Positions 18,013 to 26,351 of a stretch of DNA of 64,000 nucleotides are shown one piece after another. This stretch comes from Pelagimonas sp. (GTDB lineage: Bacteria; Pseudomonadota; Alphaproteobacteria; Rhodobacterales; Rhodobacteraceae). The notes beneath the pieces are model-generated. The model made no database searches, was not told where the DNA came from, and worked only from the letters and a program-made list of their open reading frames with translations. Each line of letters opens with the position of its first letter. The stretch's first letter is position 1. The DNA lies in contig JAOARQ010000066.1 of the NCBI GenBank assembly GCA_025210455.1, positions 20,989-84,988 on the forward strand, given 5' to 3'. The translations under genes were made by a program, and so were the position numbers.

Positions 18013-18044
18013 TTTACATTTCGATAATTCACGAATATTCGAAA
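18013..18044 (+). promoter_or_regulatory. Putative ArsR-type operator and promoter of arsH
   Basis: TTTACA (18013-18018) could be a -35 element, 17 bases before TATTCG. Between and across them lie TTTCGA/TCGAAA (18019-18024 with 18039-18044) and the 8-bp palindrome GAATATTC (18033-18040). TTCGAA- and GAATATTC-like repeats are typical of ArsR operators (family knowledge). An arsenite-responsive repressor encoded elsewhere could act here; no arsR is present in the window. Confidence 0.5.
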
Positions 18045-18063
18045 TTTAAAGTAAGAGGTTCCC

Positions 18064-18774
18064 ATGACGCATACCCCCAATCTTGACGAGACACAGTTAC
18101 ACCACGCGGACACCAACGTGTTAGGTACGCCTTTGACATCGACACATGCCCCGCGCATTCTCTTGTTGCATGGATCTTTGCGTGCGCGATCGTATTCTCG
18201 TCTGGTGAACGAGGAAGCCGCGCGCATTCTTCAAAAGCTGGGTTGTGAAACAAGGGTGTTTGACCCTAGCGGTCTGCCGCTGCCCGATGATACCGACAGT
18301 GATCATCCTAAAGTTCAGGAACTGCGCGATCTGGTATCCTGGTCAGAAGGGATGGTCTGGTGTTCGCCGGAACGTCACGGGTCGATGACTGGGATCATGA
18401 AAACCCAGATCGACTGGATCCCGCTCTCTATTGGGGCTGTACGCCCGACGCAGGGGAAAACACTGGCCGTCATGCAGGTTTCAGGCGGCTCACAAAGCTT
18501 TAATGCGGTGAACCAGATGCGGGTGCTGGGGCGCTGGATGCGGTGTTTGACGATCCCGAACCAAAGTTCTGTGGCGAAGGCGTTTCTTGAATTTGATGAA
18601 GACGGCCGCATGAAACCTTCGGCCTATTACCGGCGAATCGTTGATGTCATGGAAGAGCTGGTCAAGTTCACGCTGTTGACGCGGGATGTGAAAGATCATC
18701 TGACAGATCGCTACAGCGAACGCGTTGAAAGCGCAGAAAAATTATCTGAACGTGTGAACCAGAGATCAATATGA
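18064..18774 (+). CDS. arsH: ArsH-type NADPH-dependent FMN reductase/organoarsenical oxidase
   Basis: A 236-residue flavodoxin-like protein. [15 protein letters not shown] holds the FMN-phosphate loop, and [21 protein letters not shown] is the conserved ArsH segment. Known ArsH proteins oxidise trivalent methyl or aromatic arsenicals to the less toxic pentavalent form using NADPH. No other arsenic genes (arsR, arsC, acr3) adjoin it: it stands alone between rpoA and rplQ with its own AT-rich operator-like upstream region, which points to a separate insertion into the alpha operon. Confidence 0.85.
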   Translation: MTHTPNLDETQLHHADTNVLGTPLTSTHAPRILLLHGSLRARSYSRLVNEEAARILQKLGCETRVFDPSGLPLPDDTDSDHPKVQELRDLVSWSEGMVWCSPERHGSMTGIMKTQIDWIPLSIGAVRPTQGKTLAVMQVSGGSQSFNAVNQMRVLGRWMRCLTIPNQSSVAKAFLEFDEDGRMKPSAYYRRIVDVMEELVKFTLLTRDVKDHLTDRYSERVESAEKLSERVNQRSI

Positions 18775-18857
18775 TTCTCATGCTTTGCGGGCTTGCTTTG
18801 GCTGTGGCGCTCAGCTAAAAGCGCGCATCCGAATTGGGTTTTGCCCAAGGCGGGTCT

Positions 18858-18889
18858 GGGCGCGTTTCAGAACGCTTTTGAAACCGCCC
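18858..18889 (+). promoter_or_regulatory. Hairpin leader before rplQ
   Basis: A 10-bp stem with one bulge (GGGCG, then GTTTC, pairing with GAAAC and CGCCC; 18858-18868 with 18880-18889) ends just before AAGGAGAG. A weak promoter candidate TTGCTT-17-TAAAAG lies at 18793-18821. Together they would allow rplQ to be expressed apart from rpoA. Confidence 0.4.
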
Positions 18890-18966
18890 CAAGGAGAGTT
18901 GGTGACACGCATCCCCAGCCAGACAAAGCAAAAACGCCTGTAGAAGGCAAAAATTGGAGTAAGACA

Positions 18967-19389
18967 ATGCGTCACGCAAAAGGCTATCGTCGCCTGAACC
19001 GCACCCATGAGCACCGCAAAGCGCTGTTCTCGAACATGGCTGGCTCGCTGATCGAGCACGAGCAGATCAAAACCACTCTGCCGAAAGCCAAAGAACTGAA
19101 GCGCGTCATCGACAAGCTGATCACTCTGGGCAAGCGCGGCGATCTGCACGCCCGCCGTCAAGCTGCAGCACAGCTGAAAGAAGATAAAGACGTTGCCAAG
19201 CTGTTCGAAGTTCTGGGCCCGCGCTACAAAGAGCGTAACGGTGGCTACTGCCGTGTTCTGAAAGCTGGTTTCCGTTACGGTGATATGGCGCCTATGGCGA
19301 TCATCGAGCTGGTTGACCGCGATGTTGACGCCAAAGGCGCAGCAGACAAAGCGCGCGTTGCAGCAGAAGAAGCCGCCGCAGAAGAATAA
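18967..19389 (+). CDS. rplQ: 50S ribosomal protein L17
   Basis: A 140-residue protein: [25 protein letters not shown] is the invariant L17 start, ending in [19 protein letters not shown] and a Glu/Ala-rich tail. The open frame upstream is not part of the protein; GGAG lies eight bases before ATG 18967. It is the last ribosomal gene of the set and is cut off from rpoA by arsH. Confidence 0.96.
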   Translation: MRHAKGYRRLNRTHEHRKALFSNMAGSLIEHEQIKTTLPKAKELKRVIDKLITLGKRGDLHARRQAAAQLKEDKDVAKLFEVLGPRYKERNGGYCRVLKAGFRYGDMAPMAIIELVDRDVDAKGAADKARVAAEEAAAEE

Positions 19390-19413
19390 GTTCCTCGCTT
19401 TTGAGCGATGGAC

Positions 19414-19445
19414 AGAAAGCCTCATCCTTTGGATGGGGCTTTTTC
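19414..19445 (+). terminator. Terminator after rplQ
   Basis: AAAGCCTCATCC pairs with GGATGGGGCTTT (about 19416-19427 with 19431-19442, one G-T pair), followed by T-rich sequence. Confidence 0.8.
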
Positions 19446-19459
19446 TTTACGCTCCACCT

Positions 19460-20140
19460 ATGATCTTTCGAAACGTGCCAAATCCCCTGGTGGTTTGCCT
19501 GCTATATCTTGTAAGTGTCCCTGTCCTATCCGGCAGCGTCGCGCGGTTGCGATTTGTGATGTCAGAGCACGCAGGAACGGTTTCCCATGTAGATCAGCGC
19601 TATCTAGACCATCCTTACCTGACGGTTCTTCATCTGGTTCCGGGCATCGTGTTCTTTCTTCTTGGCCCTTTGCAGTTCGCTGAAGGGCTGCGCAAAGTGA
19701 AGGGGGTGCATAGGGTGATCGGGCGAATGTTTATCCTGTCCGCCGTGATATCCGGCCTCGGCGTATTGCTGATGGTGTTGGCCTTTCCCGCTTTGGGTGG
19801 CTTGCTAACGCAGGTCTCTACTTTTGGGATAATCAGTGCGCAGTTTGTTTTCCTGGGGATTGCCTGGCACGCTATTCGCCAGCGCAACCTCGCCCTTCAC
19901 CGGGCGTATATGATCCGGGCCTTTGCTTTGGGGCTGTCAGTGTCGACGGCACGGATTGCTATCGAAAGTGCGGCCTTCCTTTGGGGAACGCCGTTTGAAC
20001 AGGTCTTTGTGCCTGCCTCGATTATTGGGGTTTTGATGAATGTTATTTTGGCCGAGGCGTTGATTGCATTTGGCCAGGGTACAAATACAAAGCGGCCCTA
20101 TCGAGAGACTTGGCGCGCTAAAAGAAAAACCCCCGCCTAG
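19460..20140 (+). CDS. DUF2306 family membrane protein
   Basis: I choose ATG 19460 because an earlier in-frame ATG (19433) lies inside the rplQ terminator. The 226-residue product has about six membrane segments. HLVPGIVFFLLGPLQF followed by HRVIGRMFILSAVISGLG matches DUF2306, whose conserved His residues in the two segments may bind heme or metal (family conjecture). A third His lies in LALHRAYMIRAFAL. The function is unknown and the ribosome binding site is weak. Confidence 0.65.
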   Translation: MIFRNVPNPLVVCLLYLVSVPVLSGSVARLRFVMSEHAGTVSHVDQRYLDHPYLTVLHLVPGIVFFLLGPLQFAEGLRKVKGVHRVIGRMFILSAVISGLGVLLMVLAFPALGGLLTQVSTFGIISAQFVFLGIAWHAIRQRNLALHRAYMIRAFALGLSVSTARIAIESAAFLWGTPFEQVFVPASIIGVLMNVILAEALIAFGQGTNTKRPYRETWRAKRKTPA

Positions 20141-20149
20141 GCGAGGGTT
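20119..20149 (-). terminator. Terminator after the DUF2853 gene
   Basis: Read on the minus strand, AACCCTCGC/GCGGGGGTT with loop CTA is followed by TTTTTCTTTT. On the plus strand it may also stop the DUF2306 transcript. Confidence 0.65.
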
Positions 20150-20164
20150 CTGAACGGTGTCGGC

Positions 20165-20506
20165 TTAGCTGTAGATGGCTTCTTTGCCGAAGTGCTTGAC
20201 CAAAAGGTAGTAGAACACAGCGCGGTACTTGTTGCGCTCTGATTTGCCATAGGTTTCAACCGCCTGATTGATGGCTTCCATCAGTTCGGGGCCATCTGAC
20301 AGGCCCAGCTTCTTGATCAGGAAGTTGTTCTTGACGGTTTCCAGTTCGCTTTCCTGGCTGGCGGCAACGGTGCTTGCGTCAGCGTTATAGATCGCTGGCC
20401 CGCAGCCGATGGTGACTTTGGTCAGCAGATCCATATCTGGTTCGACGCCGCATTTGCCACGCAGATCTTCCGCATATTGTTCAATCAGGTCGTCACGTTT
20501 GCCCAT
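20165..20506 (-). CDS. DUF2853 family protein
   Basis: A 113-residue acidic cytoplasmic protein starting MGKRDDLIEQYAEDLRGKCGV, with DLLTKVTIGCGPAIYNADASTVA and a C-terminal YLLVKHFGKEAIYS, all conserved in DUF2853. AAGGAAAG precedes the ATG. The open frame continues upstream but without family similarity. It is divergent from the TrpB-like gene. No biochemical function is known for the family. Confidence 0.85.
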   Translation of the reverse strand: MGKRDDLIEQYAEDLRGKCGVEPDMDLLTKVTIGCGPAIYNADASTVAASQESELETVKNNFLIKKLGLSDGPELMEAINQAVETYGKSERNKYRAVFYYLLVKHFGKEAIYS

Positions 20507-20722
20507 ATCAGACTTTCCTTTGTTAGGGGGTGCCCCTTCAGACGCTGGCCCATTTGGCCGATGGGGATACCTTACTGACGAATTCAAAAGTGACAAAGGC
20601 AAAAGCTGGATCATTTTCCCCCATGGCCTTCTGCCTATGGCAACCCGACGCAGAAGACGTATCGACACTTGCGAATACCTTAGGGTTTGGCCCAAGTAGC
20701 CCCACAATTTGTGGGAGGTCCA

Positions 20723-21928
20723 ATGTCCTATCTTAAAAATACACCTGACGAAAATGGCTTTTTCGGCGAATACGGCGGCGCCATGCTGCCCCCACCTCTC
20801 GAGCCGCATTTCAAAGAGATTCGTGAAGCCTATCAGCGTATTTCCAAATCAGCTGATTTCATCTCAGAGCTGCGGCATATCCGTAAGCACTTTCAGGGGC
20901 GTCCAACGCCTGTTTCCTATCTGAAAAATCTGTCGGAACGCTGTGGTGGCGCGCAGATCTATGCCAAACGCGAAGATCTGAACCACACTGGCGCGCATAA
21001 GCTGAACCACTGCATGGGCGAAGGTCTGCTGGCCAAATTCATGGGCAAAACCAAGCTGATGGCCGAAACCGGTGCAGGTCAGCATGGTGTGGCGCTGGCG
21101 ACTGCGGCCGCTTACTTTGGCCTGGAGTGTGAAATTCACATGGGTGAAATCGACATCGCCAAGGAAGCGCCGAATGTGACCCGGATGAAGCTTCTGGGGG
21201 CAGACGTGGTGCCTGTTGGCTTTGGTGGTCGGTCGCTGAAAGAAGCGGTGGACAGCTGTTTCGGAAGCTATATGGAGCAGGCTGATACCGCGTTGTTTGC
21301 CATCGGGTCCGTTGTCGGGCCGCATCCTTTCCCGATGATGGTGCGTGATTTTCAGCATGTGATTGGCGTTGAGGCCCGCGAACAGTTCCTGGAACTGACA
21401 GGCGATCTGCCCGACATGGTCGCAGCTTGCGTTGGTGGTGGGTCCAATGCCATGGGGCTGTTTTCCGGCTTTATCGATGATGAGGACGTGACCCTTTATG
21501 GTGTTGAGCCAATGGGCACCTCGTCGAAATTGGGCGAACATGCCGCAACGATCACCTTTGGCGAAGATGGCGATATTCACGGCTTCCGCACCATGGTTCT
21601 GAAAGATGAACAGGGTGAACCAGCGCCGGTACATACCGTGGCCTCTGGTCTGGATTATCCGGGTGTTGGGCCGGAACACGCGCATCTATACCGGTCAGGC
21701 AAGGCGCAGTATTCAGCCGCGAATGACAAAGAGGCACTGGAAGCCTTTTACGCTCTGTCACGGCATGAGGGCATCATTCCCGCGCTGGAAAGCGCGCATG
21801 CGGTGGCTTTTGCCATGCGCGAAGCCCCAAAGAACCCCGGAAAGTCCATCCTTATCAATCTCTCTGGTCGCGGAGACAAAGACATTGATTATGTGACTGA
21901 AACCTTCGGGTTTGGCGAAAATCTCTAA
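20723..21928 (+). CDS. TrpB-like PLP-dependent enzyme (tryptophan synthase beta paralogue)
   Basis: A 401-residue protein with the TrpB core: PLP lysine K93 in HTGAHKLNH, catalytic Glu region [12 protein letters not shown], and phosphate-binding GGGSNAMG. The N-terminus is [16 protein letters not shown] where standard TrpB has GGQFVPE, and [20 protein letters not shown] also differs from the usual text, so it belongs to a divergent beta group. trpA and trpF are not adjacent. It may use indole directly, salvage serine/indole, or have another beta-replacement reaction. GGGAGG precedes ATG 20723. Confidence 0.85.
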   Translation: MSYLKNTPDENGFFGEYGGAMLPPPLEPHFKEIREAYQRISKSADFISELRHIRKHFQGRPTPVSYLKNLSERCGGAQIYAKREDLNHTGAHKLNHCMGEGLLAKFMGKTKLMAETGAGQHGVALATAAAYFGLECEIHMGEIDIAKEAPNVTRMKLLGADVVPVGFGGRSLKEAVDSCFGSYMEQADTALFAIGSVVGPHPFPMMVRDFQHVIGVEAREQFLELTGDLPDMVAACVGGGSNAMGLFSGFIDDEDVTLYGVEPMGTSSKLGEHAATITFGEDGDIHGFRTMVLKDEQGEPAPVHTVASGLDYPGVGPEHAHLYRSGKAQYSAANDKEALEAFYALSRHEGIIPALESAHAVAFAMREAPKNPGKSILINLSGRGDKDIDYVTETFGFGENL

Positions 21929-21933
21929 AAGAA

Positions 21934-21965
21934 AACCCCTGCCTGAGATATCTCGGGCAGGGGTT
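21934..21965. terminator. Long palindromic terminator between trpB-like and regA
   Basis: AACCCCTGCC/GGCAGGGGTT (21934-21943 with 21956-21965) encloses GAGATATCTC (21945-21954). It serves converging transcripts. Confidence 0.8.
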
Positions 21966-21988
21966 AAAACCTTTGGCGAATCGCGCGT

Positions 21989-22543
21989 TTAGCGTGGCGA
22001 CCGCTTTGCCAGAATGCGTTGCAGCGTTCTGCGGTGCATATTCAACCGACGCGCGGTTTCAGACACATTGCGATCACACAGTTCATAGACGCGCTGGATG
22101 TGTTCCCAACGCACGCGATCGGCGCTCATGGGGTTTTCCGGGGGCGGGGGCAGGTCGTCACCCTTGGCCAGAAGCGCGTTCATGATGTCGGTGGCATCTG
22201 CTGGCTTTGAAAGATAATCTGTTGCACCAATTTTGACCGCAGCAACTGCCGTGGCGATGGCACCATATCCTGTCAGAACAACAACACGGCAATCCGGGCG
22301 CTTTTCACGCAGCACTTCGACCACATCCAACCCATTGCCGTCTTCCAGTCGAAGATCCACAACAGCGTAAGCGGGCGGGCGGGCTGTCGCAACCGCTGTG
22401 CCGGCCGCAACTGAACCGGCCATTTCGACGTCGAACCCGCGTTTCTCCATCGCTTTGGCCAATCGCCTCAGAAACGGCTCATCATCGTCAACCAAAAGCA
22501 GGGACTTGTCTTCGCCGAGTTCTTCGATTGTGCGCTCTGCCAA
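21989..22543 (-). CDS. regA: Redox response regulator RegA/PrrA/ActR
   Basis: A 184-residue regulator: receiver domain residues 15-130 with acidic pocket DDDE (19-22) and phospho-acceptor D63 in VVDLRLEDGNG, a poly-Pro hinge (DDLPPPPENP), and a Fis-type HTH (NVSETARRLNMHRRTLQRIL). It matches RegA of Rhodobacter capsulatus, where Asp63 is phosphorylated by RegB and the hinge is similar. It controls photosynthesis, respiration, nitrogen and carbon fixation genes in relatives. It is downstream of the senC-type gene on the same strand, the classical order. Confidence 0.95.
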   Translation of the reverse strand: MAERTIEELGEDKSLLLVDDDEPFLRRLAKAMEKRGFDVEMAGSVAAGTAVATARPPAYAVVDLRLEDGNGLDVVEVLREKRPDCRVVVLTGYGAIATAVAAVKIGATDYLSKPADATDIMNALLAKGDDLPPPPENPMSADRVRWEHIQRVYELCDRNVSETARRLNMHRRTLQRILAKRSPR

Positions 22544-22622
22544 CAGCTTTTCTCCCGTTCGCGTTATTCACTCCACGTTCTAGCGCTGCGTGAAACGAGG
22601 GTCAAACCCTCTTACCCCAAGG

Positions 22623-23243
22623 TCAAGAGGCATCCACAAAGCAACCAACACGTTCAGCCATTTGTTCTGGCGTCACTTCGCGCCGGAAATATTCGACAAA
22701 CCCATGCTCTGGCAGCACAAGATAGGTAAAGGTTGAATGGTCCACGAGGTAATACTCTGGATCCCCATCCTGTTTCTTGTAATAGGTCTTATAGGTTTGG
22801 CTTGCGGCCTTAATTTGTTCGGCGGAACCGGTCAAACCGATGGCTTTGTCATGCAGGTTATAAGCGAAATCCCCGACAACTTCAGGGGTGTCACGCTCTG
22901 GGTCAATTGTAATAAACACGGGCGTTGCGCTCTGGCCTTTCTGGGCAAGAAGATCCACGGCGTCAGCGTTGCGAACCGTGTCCAATGGGCAAACATCGGG
23001 GCAAAAAGTGTAACCAAAATACACCAGTGATGGCTCTGTGATCACATCTTTATCGGTAACGGTCTCACCGTTTTTGTCGACCAGGGTGAAAGGCCCGCCG
23101 ATTTGGCCAGCGCCCCCAGCCACATTCCCACTGCGACATTGCGCAAACTGATCGGCTGTGTCTGGGCCTGTGGTTGAATACCACACCGCGCCCAAAAGGG
23201 CGGCGATGGCTACTGATGCGGAAATGGCGGCGATGCGTTGCAT
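22623..23243 (-). CDS. senC: SCO1/SenC/PrrC copper chaperone
   Basis: A 206-residue protein with an N-terminal membrane anchor (residues 4-22) and a thioredoxin-like periplasmic domain. The copper ligands are present: C81 and C85 in TFCPDVCP and H169 in VDHSTF. It delivers copper to the CuA site of cytochrome oxidase and in Rhodobacter also influences RegB signalling. It is upstream of regA in the same direction, and divergent from regB with a 78-bp shared upstream region (23244-23321) that must hold both promoters. Confidence 0.93.
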   Translation of the reverse strand: MQRIAAISASVAIAALLGAVWYSTTGPDTADQFAQCRSGNVAGGAGQIGGPFTLVDKNGETVTDKDVITEPSLVYFGYTFCPDVCPLDTVRNADAVDLLAQKGQSATPVFITIDPERDTPEVVGDFAYNLHDKAIGLTGSAEQIKAASQTYKTYYKKQDGDPEYYLVDHSTFTYLVLPEHGFVEYFRREVTPEQMAERVGCFVDAS

Positions 23244-23321
23244 GACAGTCTCTTTTCTTTGTCTGCCAGACAGGTAACAATTGATGGAACCGCTGCAAAG
23301 GGCCAAGGGACAATATCGCGC

Positions 23322-24713
23322 ATGAGTGATCTGGGGCTGATTGGAAACGAACAACGAAGCAACTGGATCCGCCTGCGGACCATTATCTTGCTGCGTTGGT
23401 TTGCCATTATCGGCCAACTGGTGGGAATCACCGTGGCGCAGAGATTGTACAACCTGCAACTAGAGCTTGGGCTGTGTTATCTTGCGGTCGGAATTTCCAT
23501 CATCGGTAATCTGGTCGCCATCTTTGTTTTTCCGGAAAACAAACGTCTGTCCGAGGCAGAAAACTTTCTGATGGTCATGTTTGACCTGATGCAGCTGTCG
23601 TTTCTGCTTTTCCTGACAGGGGGGCTGCATAATCCGTTTTCATTGCTCGTGCTTGGGCCAGTGGTCGTTTCAGCGGCGGTGCTCAGCCTGCGTTCGACGG
23701 TGATCCTTGTGATCACAGCAGCTGTTATGGTGACGGGAATGATCTTTTTCCACCTGCCCCTACGTACGGACCAGGGGTTTGTGCTGCGGATTCCTGATAT
23801 CTTTGTCTTTGGTCAATGGGTGGCGATTAATATCGCGTTGATCTTTATTTCGGTCTATGCGCGCCGGGTTGCGGTTGAAATGAATTCAATGTCTGACGCG
23901 TTATCCGCAACGCAGATGGCTTTGGCGCGGGCGCAAAAGCTGAACGATCTGGGGGGCGTTGTTGCGGCAGCCGCGCATGAGTTGGGCACCCCTTTGGCGA
24001 CAATCAAGCTGACATCGGCAGAGCTGGCGGATGAGTTGCATGATCGTCCAGAGCTTTACGAAGACGCAATGCTGATCCGCGAACAGGCGGACAGGTGTCG
24101 TGATATCCTGCGGTCTATGGGGCGTGCTGGCAAAGATGATCTGCATATGCGGCAAGCCCCCCTGCTGACAGTGATCCGCGAAGCTGCCGAGCCGCATGAG
24201 AACCGCGGCAAAGAGATCCTGATCGAAGATGGCCCCGGCCCGGGTGGTGAGTACAACCCGCCGCAGATCCTGCGCCGCCCGGAAATTATTCATGGTTTGC
24301 GCAATCTTGTGCAAAATGCCGTTGATTTCGCGGATACCCGTGTCTGGATCGAAGCGATGTGGACGCAAGAACAGATCTCGATACGGATCATGGACAATGG
24401 CCGTGGCTTCCCGCAGCACCTGATCGGGCGTATTGGTGATCCCTTTGTGCGCCGAAAGCGCTCTGAAGCAGACCGAAAAGCGCGCCCGGAATATGAAGGC
24501 ATGGGGCTGGGCCTGTTCATCGCTAAAACACTGCTTGAACGCACAGGTGCGGAACTGAGCTTTGCCAACGGCACAGACCCGTTTTCGCTGAGCAAATCGT
24601 CATCAGAACGTCAGGGCGCGATCGTCGAAGTGGTCTGGCCCCGCAACCTGATCGTGCCTGAACCGCATAAGCCTGGCACAAAGTTGGGTGAGAACACCTT
24701 AATAGAAATCTGA
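23322..24713 (+). CDS. regB: Redox sensor histidine kinase RegB/PrrB
   Basis: A 463-residue inner-membrane kinase with six hydrophobic segments in residues 20-180. The ubiquinone-binding heptapeptide GGLHNPF (100-106) is intact. H219 in AAAAHELGTPLATI is the phospho-acceptor, and C259 in DRCRDILRSMG corresponds to the redox-active Cys265 of R. capsulatus RegB (same distance from the H-box). The ATP-binding domain has NLVQNAVDFA and GMGLGLFIAKTLLER. It should phosphorylate the adjacent RegA when the quinone pool and cytosol are reduced. Confidence 0.95.
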   Translation: MSDLGLIGNEQRSNWIRLRTIILLRWFAIIGQLVGITVAQRLYNLQLELGLCYLAVGISIIGNLVAIFVFPENKRLSEAENFLMVMFDLMQLSFLLFLTGGLHNPFSLLVLGPVVVSAAVLSLRSTVILVITAAVMVTGMIFFHLPLRTDQGFVLRIPDIFVFGQWVAINIALIFISVYARRVAVEMNSMSDALSATQMALARAQKLNDLGGVVAAAAHELGTPLATIKLTSAELADELHDRPELYEDAMLIREQADRCRDILRSMGRAGKDDLHMRQAPLLTVIREAAEPHENRGKEILIEDGPGPGGEYNPPQILRRPEIIHGLRNLVQNAVDFADTRVWIEAMWTQEQISIRIMDNGRGFPQHLIGRIGDPFVRRKRSEADRKARPEYEGMGLGLFIAKTLLERTGAELSFANGTDPFSLSKSSSERQGAIVEVVWPRNLIVPEPHKPGTKLGENTLIEI

Positions 24714-24792
24714 GACTTAGACGAAGAGTTAACCCGGTGTTAACGAATCTGAACATAATTTGATGTAGGTGCGTGACAAGGATGAAGGCGTT

Positions 24793-26310
24793 ATGAACGG
24801 ACTGATCATTGCGATAGCTGTAGGTGCAGGATTGGCTGTATCCATATCGCTTGTGATTTTGCTCGTTGTTACGCGGCGGGGAACAGAAACCAAAAACACC
24901 GGGGCAAGCCCTGCGGAGCTTGTGGTGCTTTTGCGGCAAGGGCGGGTGATTGACACCACGCCGGATGTCGAAGACATGCTGGGTAAGCCCCTTTCCCCTG
25001 ACACGCCTTGGGCCGATCTGCGCCCGGTATTGGCCAATCGTTTTGCGGATCTTCCATTGGAACTGCCGGGGCAGGACACCAGCATTCCCGCCAGCGATGA
25101 TGCGAACACGCTGCTGTCGATTTCGGTCAATGGCCCGTTCACCCGTCTGTCGATCAACGGCGGCGCGCTAAGCATGGGTCATGTGCATCGCATCGTGAAT
25201 ATCCGCGAGGAAAGCGAACAGATTGCACGGATTTTGCATCTGGATCCCAATCCGATCTGGAAGATGAACGCCAATGGCAATGTCACCTGGAGCAATGATT
25301 CCTACCAGCGAATTTGCGATGAATCCGCCGCTGCAGGTCAGACCAGCTGCCCCTTTGCTGTCGAAGTGGATGGGGCGCTGGTCGCGCAGAACGGGCGCAT
25401 TTCGGTTAGTCTGCCCGGTGAGGAAAAGCAGCTGTGGTTTGAGGTGACCTCTTTCCCGGTGGGCGCAGACACCGTCTATTACGCCACCGGTATCAATGAT
25501 CTTGTCGAAGCAGAAAGAGCGCAGCGGAATTTCGTACAGACATTGGCAAAGACCTTTGCCCATCTGCCAATTGGTTTGGCCGTTTTTAACAAAGAACGCC
25601 GCCTGGTGCTGTTCAATCCCGCCTTGGTGGATCTGACGCGGCTGCCAATTGATTTCCTTTCAGCCAAGCCTAACCTGCTTAGTTTCTTTGATCACATGCG
25701 CGAAAATCGCATGATGCCAGAGCCCAAAAGCTATTCGTCATGGCGGGGTAAGCTGTATGAAGTTGTCAGCGCGGCACGGGAAGACAGGTACAGCGAAACC
25801 TGGAGCCTGCCATCAGGTCTGACCTATCGCATCACCGGGCGCCCACACCCGGATGGGGCGGTTGCGTTTTTGATCGAAGATATCAGCGCGGAAATTTCGC
25901 TGACCCGCAGGTTCAGGTCAGAGTTGGATCTGACGCAATCCGTTCTGGACAGTTTTGACAGCTCAATCGTGGTCTTCACCCGGTTGGGCGTTCAGTCCTT
26001 TTGTAACTCAGCCTATCGCGAACTTTGGGGCCTGCAGGCGGATCCGGCAGTGGCTGAAACGTCTATCATTGACGCTATCCAGAGCTGGGAAGACCTGTGT
26101 GACCCGCAAACAGACTGGTCAGAAATTCGCGACTATGTGCTGAACCTGCAAAACCGCAAACCTTGGGAAACCGAACTTGTCCTGAACACGGGTGAACGTT
26201 TGCTCTGTAAAATCGAACCCGTTGCGGCCGGGGCAACATTAATGCGGTTTAGTTATTTGCCCTCTGAAACGCGGTCGCTGCCGCAGCTCAAAGCAGAAGC
26301 TGTTTCATAG
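24793..26310 (+). CDS. Membrane-anchored PAS domain protein without a kinase domain
   Basis: I use ATG 24793; a GTG at 24769 is possible. The 505-residue protein has one membrane helix (residues 4-27), a divergent N-terminal domain, then two to three PAS-like domains (IARILHLDPNPIWKMNANGNVTWSND; LPIGLAVFNKERRLVLFNPAL; LDSFDSSIVVFTRLGVQSFCNSAY). It ends without a HisKA/HATPase, GGDEF or output HTH. It resembles the sensory half of the large PAS histidine kinases of Rhodobacterales. Its place just after regB is suggestive of signalling, but a direct link is inference. Confidence 0.7.
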   Translation: MNGLIIAIAVGAGLAVSISLVILLVVTRRGTETKNTGASPAELVVLLRQGRVIDTTPDVEDMLGKPLSPDTPWADLRPVLANRFADLPLELPGQDTSIPASDDANTLLSISVNGPFTRLSINGGALSMGHVHRIVNIREESEQIARILHLDPNPIWKMNANGNVTWSNDSYQRICDESAAAGQTSCPFAVEVDGALVAQNGRISVSLPGEEKQLWFEVTSFPVGADTVYYATGINDLVEAERAQRNFVQTLAKTFAHLPIGLAVFNKERRLVLFNPALVDLTRLPIDFLSAKPNLLSFFDHMRENRMMPEPKSYSSWRGKLYEVVSAAREDRYSETWSLPSGLTYRITGRPHPDGAVAFLIEDISAEISLTRRFRSELDLTQSVLDSFDSSIVVFTRLGVQSFCNSAYRELWGLQADPAVAETSIIDAIQSWEDLCDPQTDWSEIRDYVLNLQNRKPWETELVLNTGERLLCKIEPVAAGATLMRFSYLPSETRSLPQLKAEAVS

Positions 26311-26351
26311 CAGTTGCGCCCGCATCAGTCGTCGGGCATGTATCGCCCAGT

